Assembly (NCBI RefSeq): GCF_013033355.1
Contig: NZ_WQDY01000010.1
Location: forward strand, 121,695-185,694
Reading direction: 5' to 3'
Length of the DNA: 64,000 nt
Origin: Ruegeria lacuscaerulensis
GTDB lineage: Bacteria; Pseudomonadota; Alphaproteobacteria; Rhodobacterales; Rhodobacteraceae
In this document: piece by piece, positions 29,505-40,042 of the stretch
Layout of the letters: every line of letters starts with the position of its first letter
Numbering within the stretch: position 1 is the first letter of the stretch
Notes under the pieces: model-generated
Database searches by the model: none
What the model was told of the DNA's origin: nothing
Seen by the model: only the letters and a program-made list of their open reading frames with translations
Made by a program: the position numbers and the translations under genes

Positions 29505-30626
29505 ATGAAGATCAGCATCGAACGCGGCACCCTTCTCAAGGCCGTCTCTCAGGCCCAATCTGTTGTTGAACGTCGCAACACCATTCCTATCCTTGCCAAC
29601 GTGCTGATCGAGGCCGAAGGCGATCAAGCCATGTTCCGCGCCACCGATCTGGATATCGAGGTGGTCGATAAGGCCCCTGCACAGGTCGAACGGGCCGGTG
29701 CGACCACCGTGGCCGCTACCACTTTGCATGAAATCGTGCGCAAGCTGCCCGATGGGGCTTTGGTGACGCTGACGGCCGACAGCGCCGCAGGGCGTCTGAC
29801 GGTCGAGGCCGGGCGGTCGAACTTCTCGCTGGCGACGCTGCCGAAAGAGGATTTTCCGGTGATGGCGTCCTCGGAGTATCAGTCGAACTTTACAGCCTCG
29901 GCTGCACTGCTGCGTCGGCTGTTCGACAAGTCGAAATTCGCGATCTCGACCGAAGAGACGCGCTATTATCTAAACGGCGTTTATATGCATGTGGCCGATG
30001 GGTCCGAGGGCGGCAAAGTGCTGCGCTGCGTGGCCACCGATGGGCACCGTCTGGCGCGCATCGACGCGGACCTGCCCGACGGCGCGGCAGATATGCCGGG
30101 CGTGATCGTGCCCCGCAAAACCGTGGGTGAGCTGCGCAAGCTGCTGGACGATGACGAGATGGATATCGCCGTGTCGGTCAGCGAAACCAAAGTGCGCTTT
30201 GCCACGCCCGATATCACGCTGACTTCCAAGGTGATCGACGGCACCTTCCCCGACTACACCCGCGTTATTCCGCAGGGCAACACCCGCCAGTTGGAAGTGG
30301 ATGCCGCCGAGTTCGCTCAGGCTGTGGACCGGGTCGCGACCGTCTCTTCCGAACGCTCGCGCGCGGTGAAGTTGCAATTGGATGCGGATAAACTGATTTT
30401 GTCAGTCAATGCGCCCGATAGCGGTGCGGCTGAGGAAGAACTGGCCGTGGCTTATGGCGATGAGCGGCTGGAGATCGGGTTCAACGCGAAATACCTGCTG
30501 GAGATTGCGTCTCAGGTGGATCGTGAAAATGCGGTGTTCCTGTTCAATTCGGCCGGTGATCCAACCCTGATGCGCGAGGGCAATGACCAAAGCGCGGTTT
30601 ATGTGGTCATGCCGATGCGCGTCTGA
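29505..30626 (+). CDS. dnaN: DNA polymerase III beta subunit (sliding clamp)
   Basis: 373 residues. The ring-shaped processivity clamp. Typical start MKISIERGTLLKAVSQAQSVVERRNTIPILANVLIEA and end SAVYVVMPMRV, the conserved C-terminal VMPMR(L/V). Central strings VSRLRR-like DKSKFAISTEETRYYLNGVYMHV and VIDGTFPDYTRVIP are as in other clamps. Length is normal. Confidence 0.97.
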   Translation: MKISIERGTLLKAVSQAQSVVERRNTIPILANVLIEAEGDQAMFRATDLDIEVVDKAPAQVERAGATTVAATTLHEIVRKLPDGALVTLTADSAAGRLTVEAGRSNFSLATLPKEDFPVMASSEYQSNFTASAALLRRLFDKSKFAISTEETRYYLNGVYMHVADGSEGGKVLRCVATDGHRLARIDADLPDGAADMPGVIVPRKTVGELRKLLDDDEMDIAVSVSETKVRFATPDITLTSKVIDGTFPDYTRVIPQGNTRQLEVDAAEFAQAVDRVATVSSERSRAVKLQLDADKLILSVNAPDSGAAEEELAVAYGDERLEIGFNAKYLLEIASQVDRENAVFLFNSAGDPTLMREGNDQSAVYVVMPMRV

Positions 30627-30628
30627 TC

Positions 30629-30678
30629 GCGCTGGCGCGCGATGCCTCCGGCGGAGGTATTTCTGAACAGAAGAAGGG
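30629..30678 (+). repeat. Recurrent intergenic motif between dnaN and recF
   Basis: GCGCTGGCGCGC, then GCCTCCGGCGGAGGTATTTC, TGAACAGAAGAAG. The layout (small GC hairpin, then a purine-rich string ending in CAGAAGAAG) matches the copy at 22004-22052. Confidence 0.5.
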
Positions 30679-30685
30679 AGGGGTC

Positions 30686-31780
30686 ATGGGATTGGCCCTG
30701 ACCGAGCTTACGGTCTCGCATTTTCGGTCTCATAAGCTGGCGCGTTTGTCTCTGGATGGGCGGCCGGTGGCGGTCCATGGGCCGAACGGGGCCGGGAAGA
30801 CCAACATTCTGGAAGCGGTGTCTCTGTTCTCGCCCGGTCGCGGCATGCGTCGGGCCAGTGCGGCTGAGATGACCCGCCGCCCCGAGGCGCTGGGGTGGAA
30901 ACTGTCAGGCCTGCTGAACGCGCAGGGGCAGAATTACGAGATCGAGACATGGTCCGAAGGCGGCGCAGCGCGGCAGGTTCGGATTGATGGCAAGGCGGCC
31001 AGTCAGATTGATCTGGGCAAGCTGGCGCGGGTGGTCTGGCTGATCCCGTCGATGGACCGGCTGTGGATCGAAGGGGCCGAGGGGCGGCGACGGTTTCTGG
31101 ACCGTATCGCGCTGAGTTTTGATCCCGCGCATGCCGAGGCCTCGCTGACCTATGAAAAGGCAATGCGCGAACGCAACCGCCTGCTGAAAGAACAGGTGCG
31201 CGATGCCCATTGGTATGCCGCGTTGGAAGGGCAGATGGCCGAGACCGGGCACCGCATCCACGCGGCGCGTCTGGCGGCCTTGGATCACTTGCGCGCGGCG
31301 CAGGATCAGGCCGAAACCGCGTTTCCGTCCGCTGATCTGGAGCTGGTTCAGTCCGAAGGCGCGATGCCGGACACAGTCGAGGACCTGCGCGAGGCGCTGA
31401 ATGAAAGCCGGTTTCGCGATCTGGCGGCAGGCCGGACCTTGCTGGGGCCGCATCGGTCGGACCTGTACGGTGTGTTCGCAGCCAAGGGTGTTCCCGCCAA
31501 AGACTGCTCGACCGGAGAGCAAAAGGCGTTGTTGGTGTCCCTGATTCTGTCGAATGCGCGGGCACTGGCGGGGATGGTGGGCGCTCCGCCGATTGTGTTG
31601 CTGGATGAGGTGGCCGCCCATCTGGATGCCGGACGGCGGGCCGCGCTTTATGATGAGATTTGCGCGCTGGGTGCTCAGGCCTGGATGACGGGCACCGGGC
31701 CTGAGCTGTTTTCCGAATTAGGGGAACGGGCCCAGACGCTGGTCGTTACTGACAGCGGCGAGGGCTCGGTCATCGCTTAG
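30686..31780 (+). CDS. recF: DNA replication and repair protein RecF
   Basis: 364 residues, SMC-like ATPase that helps load RecA at gaps. It starts LTELTVSHFRSHKLARLSLDGRPVAVHGPNGAGKTNILEAVSLFSPGRGMR (Walker A GPNGAGKT). The late signature and Walker B are STGEQKALLVSLILSNAR and PIVLLDEVAAHLDAGRR. The GGGAGGGG ribosome site directly precedes the ATG. Convergent with the next gene, stops overlapping by 4 bases. Confidence 0.96.
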   Translation: MGLALTELTVSHFRSHKLARLSLDGRPVAVHGPNGAGKTNILEAVSLFSPGRGMRRASAAEMTRRPEALGWKLSGLLNAQGQNYEIETWSEGGAARQVRIDGKAASQIDLGKLARVVWLIPSMDRLWIEGAEGRRRFLDRIALSFDPAHAEASLTYEKAMRERNRLLKEQVRDAHWYAALEGQMAETGHRIHAARLAALDHLRAAQDQAETAFPSADLELVQSEGAMPDTVEDLREALNESRFRDLAAGRTLLGPHRSDLYGVFAAKGVPAKDCSTGEQKALLVSLILSNARALAGMVGAPPIVLLDEVAAHLDAGRRAALYDEICALGAQAWMTGTGPELFSELGERAQTLVVTDSGEGSVIA

Positions 31781-32343
31781 GCGGGCTCGCTGACTTTACG
31801 TTCCCACAGGAAGCCGCGCATCACCTCGTCGACGGGGGTATGGGCCATGTGGTTGACATAGTTCGACATGGTTTTCTGGGCCAGACCCAGCACCACGTCC
31901 AGAACCGCGCGATGCGAATAGCCCGCGTCAAAGAAGGCCTGAAGCTGTTCTTCGGTCGGATTGCCACGGCTTTCCATCACTTGCAGGGTGAAGGTGCGCA
32001 GAGCCTCCAGCTTGGGTGAGGGCAAGGGGGTTTCGTTGCGCAGAGCCTCGGTGATGTCGTCCGAGATTTTCATCATCTTGGCGATTCCGGTATGGGCGGG
32101 CACGCAGTAGTGGCATTCGTTTGCAACGTTGATGGTCTGCCAGACGACGGTCTTTTCGTCATTGTCGAAATCGGTCTGCAGGAACAGGCCATGCAGAAGC
32201 TGATAGGCTTCAAGGTGCTGCGGGCTTTCGGCCATGACCTTGTGAAGGCCGGGCAGGCGTCCAAATGCGGCTTGCGACTTTTCCAGCAGCGGTTTGGACC
32301 CTTCGGGGGCGGATTCGAGGTCATGAGAGGGGAAGTTTGCCAT
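31777..32343 (-). CDS. Carboxymuconolactone decarboxylase / AhpD-like protein
   Basis: 188 residues from the ATG at 32343 with CAGGAG upstream. The AhpD-like redox motif is complete: E-C-H-Y-C-V-P-A-H (CxxC plus His three residues on, with an upstream Glu), in an all-helical background. Members act as thiol-dependent peroxidase partners or have unknown peroxide/electrophile roles; decarboxylation is unlikely with a CxxC. It is divergent from a TetR gene with two palindromic operators between them, so it is the probable target of that regulator. Confidence 0.88.
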   Translation of the reverse strand: MANFPSHDLESAPEGSKPLLEKSQAAFGRLPGLHKVMAESPQHLEAYQLLHGLFLQTDFDNDEKTVVWQTINVANECHYCVPAHTGIAKMMKISDDITEALRNETPLPSPKLEALRTFTLQVMESRGNPTEEQLQAFFDAGYSHRAVLDVVLGLAQKTMSNYVNHMAHTPVDEVMRGFLWERKVSEPA

Positions 32344-32387
32344 GTCAAAGCTCCTGTTTCTGGCGAGGTGAATCACATTTAGGCTTT

Positions 32388-32429
32388 CTTGAGCGATCAC
32401 TCAAGTATATATTTGAGCGGACGCTCAAG
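32388..32429. promoter_or_regulatory. Two palindromic TetR-type operators
   Basis: Two dyads with the same half-site: CTTGAGCGATCACTCAAG (32388-32405) and TTTGAGCGGACGCTCAAG (32412-32429), consensus TTGAGCG-N2-CGCTCAA. Centres are 24 bases apart. They lie between the divergent AhpD-like and TetR genes, where they would cover both promoters. Confidence 0.85.
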
Positions 32430-32443
32430 AATTGGTGACTGCA

Positions 32444-33016
32444 ATGCCCCGCAAACCTTCATATGACCGCGATGCTCTGATTGCGCAGGCTCGGGACTTG
32501 TTCTGGCAGCAAGGCTGGGCGGGAACTTCGTTGAAGGATCTCGAAAGCGCGCTGAATCTGAAGCCCGGCAGTTTCTATGCGGCGTTTGGCTCCAAGGACG
32601 CTCTTTATGCGCTGACACTGGAGCGGTACGCGCAGGACGGCGTGGCGCGTCTGATGGCGATGGCGGATGAAATGGGTCCGCTGCGGGCGCTGAAGGCGCA
32701 ACCCCATGTGGTGATCGACGAGCGCGAGATGCCCGCGCGGGCCTGTATGCTGGCCAAAACCTATGCCGAGCTGCAATCCAAAGGACATGATCTGGCCGAT
32801 AAGGCCGGGTGCCACATGGCCGATATGAAGGCGAGTTTCGCCACTCTCTTTCGGCGCGCGCAACAGGCCGGAGAGATCGGGCCAGACCATGACCCTGACC
32901 GTCTAGCCGCGCGCTATCAGTCGGACATTCTGGGCCTGCGTTTGTCGGCCGAACGCAGGGATGTTAATGCGGTTGAAATTGCCGAGGACATAGCTGCAGA
33001 TCTGGATCGGCTTTGA
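32444..33016 (+). CDS. TetR family repressor
   Basis: 190 residues from the ATG at 32444. The N-terminal HTH is YDRDALIAQARDLFWQQGWAGTSLKDLESALNLKPGSFYAAFGSKDALYALTLERY, typical of the TetR/AcrR fold. The C-terminal part is helical and includes a Cys in PARACMLAKTYAEL, which could sense thiol-reactive compounds (speculative). Its start is 14 bases from the second operator, so autoregulation is expected. Confidence 0.92.
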   Translation: MPRKPSYDRDALIAQARDLFWQQGWAGTSLKDLESALNLKPGSFYAAFGSKDALYALTLERYAQDGVARLMAMADEMGPLRALKAQPHVVIDEREMPARACMLAKTYAELQSKGHDLADKAGCHMADMKASFATLFRRAQQAGEIGPDHDPDRLAARYQSDILGLRLSAERRDVNAVEIAEDIAADLDRL

Positions 33017-33037
33017 TTAGCTGAAAACAACCCGTGA

Positions 33038-35536
<2,499 letters not shown>

Positions 35537-35888
35537 AGCAGTTGTAGGTGCGCCCATAGCTTTGCATTTCGCCCAAAGAATTGCATTTTTGGCCCAAAAC
35601 TTTGGGCGCATTAACCTTCAACTTTCTTGGTTCGAGGCTCCATATCTTCGGGTCTCATTCTTTGCCTGTTTCGCGCCATCGCCGTATTGCCGGGGAAGGT
35701 TTTCGGATGGCCGCTTCCAGCCCGAAGCGGATCTACAAAATCCGACTTTGCAATTCTCGTGTTGCGGACAAGTTAGGCCGCGTACTGCCAAGGTCTCAGC
35801 GTCGCTAGCCACTGAACTCTGACAGTGGCTCCGCAACTACAATTGCTTAACACAAACTTTGCGCCAAAGACTGTTGCCAAGCTCTGTT
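35537..35888. other. Gene-free stretch after gyrB
   Basis: 352 bases. CGCCCAAAG (35570-35578) and CTTTGGGCG (35600-35608) form a 9-bp stem with a 21-base loop that contains another GGCCCAAA. This may be a weak gyrB terminator. The rest holds only short frames without family resemblance. It marks the change from core genome to the accessory half of the window. Confidence 0.4.
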
Positions 35889-36845
35889 TCAGTTCACTTT
35901 GCCTGACAACGTTTGTGTCGGCAGTTGTCCAAAGAGTGCTCTGTAGTCTCGCGCGAACTGACCCATGTGCCAAAATCCGTAAGCGTTTGCGATGTCCGAT
36001 ATACTCTCCTCTGGCGAGCAGGACACCAGTTCATGGCGTACAGCACCGAGACGGGCTCTTAGATAAAACTGCTTGGGGCTCACCCCATATGTTTCCTGAA
36101 ACGCGCGACGAAGAGTGCATGCAGATACCTGAATATCTGCACATACTTCACCGATTGAAACGTTATCCATCAAATGGGCCCGCATGAACTCAACGGCTTG
36201 TTGTGCTAAACGGGTTCTATTTTTACTGTTTCGCCGATCACTCCATTTTTCGCCTACCACCAGCATTTCCAGAAGCTCAAAGATCATATCACTCTCTTCA
36301 CTATCAGAGCTTGGTCCGGCCGCTGATCCAATTAGAAAGCGCGCTTTGTTTTTGACTAAGGAATGAAGCTTTCCAGCGTCGCTAACGAAAGATCTTAAAG
36401 CGTCATTTCGCACGGTGCTGATATCAAGACCGCAATCGTCGGCGATCCGTTGAGCCCTTCGGATGTTGATGCCAAAGGTCAGGCCTGTGAGCGTTGAATT
36501 GCTCACGCCTTCAAAAGGGTCTCCGCTACCAAAAATCATCAGAGCGGTGTCTGAGGGTGAGCCGTTAAGCCAAGTCCGTACACTCCCTTTGTCTGGTAAG
36601 CCAAACGCTAGAATGTCAGGGCGAGAAACACCAGTTTGGTACACAGCCTTATCAAACGACAAATCAATCATTTGAAGGTCAAGACCTGCCCAAACGGATA
36701 CCGAAGAGTTCATAGTTCCCTCCTCAATTTGGCGTAGCTCAACATCCCATTGGGACAGCTCGCGGAATTGCGAAGGGTCCTGCAAAAAAAGTGTGTTTGG
36801 GGCGCAGGTTTTTTTGGGGGCTGATCGTTTTTTGATGTCGTCCAT
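35889..36845 (-). CDS. AraC family transcriptional regulator
   Basis: 318 residues from the ATG at 36845; the frame is open further up without a better start. The C-terminal double HTH (about 215-315) reads NVSIGEVCADIQVSACTLRRAFQETYGVSPKQFYLRARLGAVRHEL and ESISDIANAYGFWHMGQFARDYRALFGQLPTQTL. The N-terminal domain begins WDVELRQIEEGTMNSSVSVWAGLDLQMIDLSF, the type seen in EutR-like members. Divergent from the RHH/sulfatase genes, 56 bases between starts, so it is the obvious candidate regulator of them. Confidence 0.9.
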   Translation of the reverse strand: MDDIKKRSAPKKTCAPNTLFLQDPSQFRELSQWDVELRQIEEGTMNSSVSVWAGLDLQMIDLSFDKAVYQTGVSRPDILAFGLPDKGSVRTWLNGSPSDTALMIFGSGDPFEGVSNSTLTGLTFGINIRRAQRIADDCGLDISTVRNDALRSFVSDAGKLHSLVKNKARFLIGSAAGPSSDSEESDMIFELLEMLVVGEKWSDRRNSKNRTRLAQQAVEFMRAHLMDNVSIGEVCADIQVSACTLRRAFQETYGVSPKQFYLRARLGAVRHELVSCSPEESISDIANAYGFWHMGQFARDYRALFGQLPTQTLSGKVN

Positions 36846-36900
36846 TCCGCCCCGCAGGTAGTTTTCATGAAATGTTATTCGAATATGTAGGCTTGGACAA

Positions 36901-37107
36901 TTGCAAGACAAAGCAGACAAATCGAGAGGGAAGAGGTTCGGACGCCCATCGTTGCCTGACGATACTGCGCGCACCGAACGCGTCGTAACGCTGCTAACCA
37001 AAAGCGAAAAAGAGTTGTTGCGCTCACAGGCTGAAGACAGCGAACTCTCCCTTTCAACCTTTTGCCATCATCTGATCCTTGAAGGTCTGAAAACAAGTAA
37101 ATCATGA
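36901..37107 (+). CDS. Small ribbon-helix-helix-like protein
   Basis: 68 residues from a TTG; no in-frame ATG is available. The pattern GRPSLPDDTARTERVVTLLTKSEKELLRSQAEDSELSLSTFCHHLILEGL has one beta strand then two helices, as in the CopG/Arc-type proteins and MobC-like plasmid relaxosome proteins. A DNA-binding role is likely by fold; the target is unknown. Its stop is followed within 15 bases by the sulfatase start, so it would be co-transcribed. The weak start codon and lack of a clear ribosome site lower confidence. Confidence 0.6.
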   Translation: MQDKADKSRGKRFGRPSLPDDTARTERVVTLLTKSEKELLRSQAEDSELSLSTFCHHLILEGLKTSKS

Positions 37108-37121
37108 AACAGGGGTATCTC

Positions 37122-38795
37122 ATGAAATCAAAACTGTTCCTCTCAGCGCTGGTCTTTACCGGCTCCGCTATCACGGCGGCAGCTCAGGACAGCAATATCG
37201 TGCATGATGCGGAATACTATGTCCTGAAGCAGCAAAACGAAGCCGTTTGGGTCGAGAACGACGCACAGGTTGACCAACTGCTGGCCGATTTTCGTGAGAA
37301 AAACGGAGGGAACCCTCCAAACATCTTCTACATCCTTATTGACGATATGGGTTTTGGCGACATGGGTATGCCCGAGATGAACGCGATACGCGGGTATTCG
37401 ACGCCCAATATCAACGCGCTCGCAGAGGAAAGCATGCGGTTTGCGCGCATGTATACCGAGCCGTCCTGCACACCTTCGCGGGTCGCCTTCATGACGGGTC
37501 GCCAGCCGTATCGCAATGGGATGGGCGATACCGCCGTCGATATTTCAGGTTTTGGCCTTGCCGATGAAGAAGTCACAATTGCCGAAGTTCTGAAATCCGT
37601 AGGCTACAACACCTCGCATGTTGGCAAATGGCACATGGGCGACATTCAGGAATCCTGGCCTACTTATCAGGGCTTTGACTACGCCGCGTTCCCCATCCAT
37701 CAGCAGGGCCAGTTGGCCATCTTCAACGAAGATGCAGCCAAGGAAGAAATCACCATGGCCATAGGGGAAGACAACTACAACTCCAAATACACGCTGGATG
37801 ATTGGTTTCGCCCTGATCCGGGACACATGATTACCGGCCTCGAAGCTGTTATTGGCGGGGAGGTCCGCGAAGTCCATATGGAACCGGGTGAGAAATGGAC
37901 CCAGGACAAATATAATGAAATGAACATCCGCTATCAGGCACAGGCGATGGAACAGTTGCGCCTGCTAGCAGAACGGGATGAACCGTTCTTCCTGCAATAC
38001 TGGCCGCTTGTCCCTCTGTCGACAACGCGCACGACGAGAGCGGCGTTCACGACACCCAACGGCGGTACATTCGTTGAAAGCATGGAAGAGCTGGATGAAT
38101 GGATCGGGGTCATTCTGAACGAAGTCGATGCGCTGGGGCTTAGGGACAATACCCTGATCGTTTTGATGGGCGACAACGGTCACTTCACCAAATATGCCCC
38201 CGGCAGTGGGTTTTCGCCGCTGGTCTTCCGGGGCGGCAAGGCCGATACGTCTGAAGGAGGCGTTCGGGTGGATGCGTTCGCCCGCCTGCCCGGCTTGATC
38301 GAGGGAGACTCGATTGTATCTGACATTATTCATATCTCTGATTTGTTCACGTCAATTGCGCGTATCGGCGGAGCGATGGATGCCATCCCCCGCGACCGGA
38401 TCATTGACGGTGTCGATCAGACGTCCCTGATGTTTATTGGCGATACGCATGGGCGCAGGGATCATGTACTGATCTACTCGATCAATTCGCTGAAAGAGGT
38501 GGTAAAGGAACACATCAAACTCAAAGTTCCGGCCAAAGGTGAAAATGCTATCGTGGCCAAGTTCTACAACCTGTTCCGCGACCCCCGCGAAGAACAGAGC
38601 GTATCGACCGAGATCGGAGCATGGGCTGGACATGAGTTTAACCGCATTATTGCCCGCCACCTGAAATTTAAGGAAATGTACCCCGATCAACCGGCCGCGA
38701 CTGGACGTCCCTATGAAGGTATCGTGAACCTTCGTCCTGAAACCGTCGCAGCGGTGGATGCCTTTGTCGCCAAGCGGGACATTCAGCCCGACTAA
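37122..38795 (+). CDS. Exported type I sulfatase
   Basis: 557 residues from the ATG at 37122, chosen because CAGGGG lies 7 bases upstream; another ATG is 18 bases earlier. Signal peptide MKSKLFLSALVFTGSAITAAAQ. The alkaline-phosphatase-superfamily metal site starts at FYILIDDMGFGDMG. The formylglycine motif is C116-T-P-S-R (EPSCTPSRVAFMTGRQPYR), and HVGKWHMG and DNGHF follow. It hydrolyses sulfate esters in the periplasm. Maturation needs a formylglycine-generating enzyme, which is not in the window. The substrate is unknown. An outer-membrane protein gene follows. Confidence 0.92.
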   Translation: MKSKLFLSALVFTGSAITAAAQDSNIVHDAEYYVLKQQNEAVWVENDAQVDQLLADFREKNGGNPPNIFYILIDDMGFGDMGMPEMNAIRGYSTPNINALAEESMRFARMYTEPSCTPSRVAFMTGRQPYRNGMGDTAVDISGFGLADEEVTIAEVLKSVGYNTSHVGKWHMGDIQESWPTYQGFDYAAFPIHQQGQLAIFNEDAAKEEITMAIGEDNYNSKYTLDDWFRPDPGHMITGLEAVIGGEVREVHMEPGEKWTQDKYNEMNIRYQAQAMEQLRLLAERDEPFFLQYWPLVPLSTTRTTRAAFTTPNGGTFVESMEELDEWIGVILNEVDALGLRDNTLIVLMGDNGHFTKYAPGSGFSPLVFRGGKADTSEGGVRVDAFARLPGLIEGDSIVSDIIHISDLFTSIARIGGAMDAIPRDRIIDGVDQTSLMFIGDTHGRRDHVLIYSINSLKEVVKEHIKLKVPAKGENAIVAKFYNLFRDPREEQSVSTEIGAWAGHEFNRIIARHLKFKEMYPDQPAATGRPYEGIVNLRPETVAAVDAFVAKRDIQPD

Positions 38796-38820
38796 AAGGT
38801 GAAGCTGATAAGAGTAATGC

Positions 38821-38860
38821 AAGCCCCGCATCAGATAATGATATGCTTGATGTGGGGCTT
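38821..38860 (+). promoter_or_regulatory. Intercistronic hairpin between sulfatase and outer-membrane protein genes
   Basis: AAGCCCCGCATCA pairs with TGATGTGGGGCTT (13 bp, one G-U) around a 14-base loop. No T-tract follows. It ends 30 bases before the next start, suggesting an mRNA-stabilising or partial-termination element that sets different levels for the two genes. Confidence 0.6.
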
Positions 38861-38890
38861 GGCATCCACAACAAAAATTCTGGAAACAAT

Positions 38891-39628
38891 ATGAAAATCC
38901 AAGCGCTTGTCCTTGCATTGGCGACTGGCATTGTTGCGGCCCCAGCAATCGCCGATGAAAACGCTTCAAACCCTTTGGCCGCAGTTAATAACACGGACAT
39001 CCGGTATCAGTATTTTGATTTGGGCAACGGTGCTGACAAGCAGGACGCCTTTATAGATGGCGCATACATGCTGCGGCCTGATCTGAAACTGAAATATGAG
39101 TTGCACTACAACTCAACGGATGTGACTGGAACTCGGTTCACTGACTTCGAGAAATTGAGCCTCAAAGCGATCTATTTTCCCTCTCAGAGACCGCTCAACG
39201 AAACGTGGGCCATCAAGTCGGCCATTGGTCTGGAGTGGATTCTGGACTTTGGCGACCCGGAAAAAGGGATCGGAACCGGGTCCGATCAAATTGCGCCTTT
39301 TGGCGGGTTCGCCTTTGCAAACACAAAATCAGGGCTGACGCTGATCCCACTGCTCCAGCATTTTGCTTCATACAATGGCCCGACGGACATAAACCAAACT
39401 GCGATGCGGTTGATTGCGCTACAACCGTTTGGCGATGGGTACTGGGCCAAGGCTGACATCAAAGCACCATATGACTGGGAGAACGATGCTTGGCCAGCGA
39501 CCGCTGAGTTCCAGATTGGCAAGAACCTCAGTCCTGGCATCGCAATTTATGCTGATTTCCTAATCGGTATAGGTTCCGACCGCCCCTACGATAAAGGTGC
39601 CGGCTTGGGTTTGCGTTTCAACTACTAG
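38891..39628 (+). CDS. Predicted outer-membrane beta-barrel protein
   Basis: 245 residues from the ATG at 38891. Signal peptide MKIQALVLALATGIVAAPAIAD. The mature part alternates hydrophobic and polar residues in short strands (LKLKYELHYNSTDV, LSLKAIYFPSQ, WAIKSAIGLEWILDF, AIYADFLIGIGSD) and ends with an aromatic, GLGLRFNY, as outer-membrane barrels do. No specific family is recognised. Next to the sulfatase, it could be a channel for that enzyme's substrate, which is inference from position only. Confidence 0.7.
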   Translation: MKIQALVLALATGIVAAPAIADENASNPLAAVNNTDIRYQYFDLGNGADKQDAFIDGAYMLRPDLKLKYELHYNSTDVTGTRFTDFEKLSLKAIYFPSQRPLNETWAIKSAIGLEWILDFGDPEKGIGTGSDQIAPFGGFAFANTKSGLTLIPLLQHFASYNGPTDINQTAMRLIALQPFGDGYWAKADIKAPYDWENDAWPATAEFQIGKNLSPGIAIYADFLIGIGSDRPYDKGAGLGLRFNY

Positions 39629-40042
39629 TTCACCCACACCCAACCTCGGCGAAGATCATCTATGTCACAGTCCAGAACTCTGTTCAGCCATTTGTATTCT
39701 GCGCCTATCTTGACCCTTCCTGGAACTGCCTTGAGCCAATCCCTGCCCGCGCCGGGTTGGTAGGAAATAAATTGGCGTCACTCGCGCCGCATCATTCTAC
39801 CTGGTCGCTCCGCTCTGAACTCGGGGAAGATCAACAGTCTCTAGGCGATCCGCTGAGATGGATTTGAACCTTGAAACTGAATCCGTTGTTCGCGCTTCTA
39901 ATCCCCAGCCAGCGATGCTCAGGCCCAGAGTTCTGAGAAAAGAGACTTCTATTACGATCTGTACCCAAGACTTTGCAAAGTCCGGTTTCTGCGCATTGCA
40001 GACCTTCGCGCACGGCATAACACCCATCATTTAGCGAGTACA
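39629..40042. other. Gene-free stretch with a dispersed-repeat copy
   Basis: 414 bases without a supportable gene. 39971-39999 is one copy of a 29-base sequence whose reverse complement recurs at 55283-55311 with two differences. This region should contain the left end of the Tn7-like element if the nuclease-like gene belongs to it, but I could find no terminal sequence matching the candidate right end at 46587. Confidence 0.5.

Noticed and set aside
35562..35836. Overlapping small frames after gyrB
   Set aside because: No ribosome site, no family resemblance, mutual overlap on both strands.
36821..36845. CTGATCG...GATGTCGTC near the AraC start as left transposon end
   Set aside because: Only short partial similarity and in the wrong order relative to TGTCGTTTTC.
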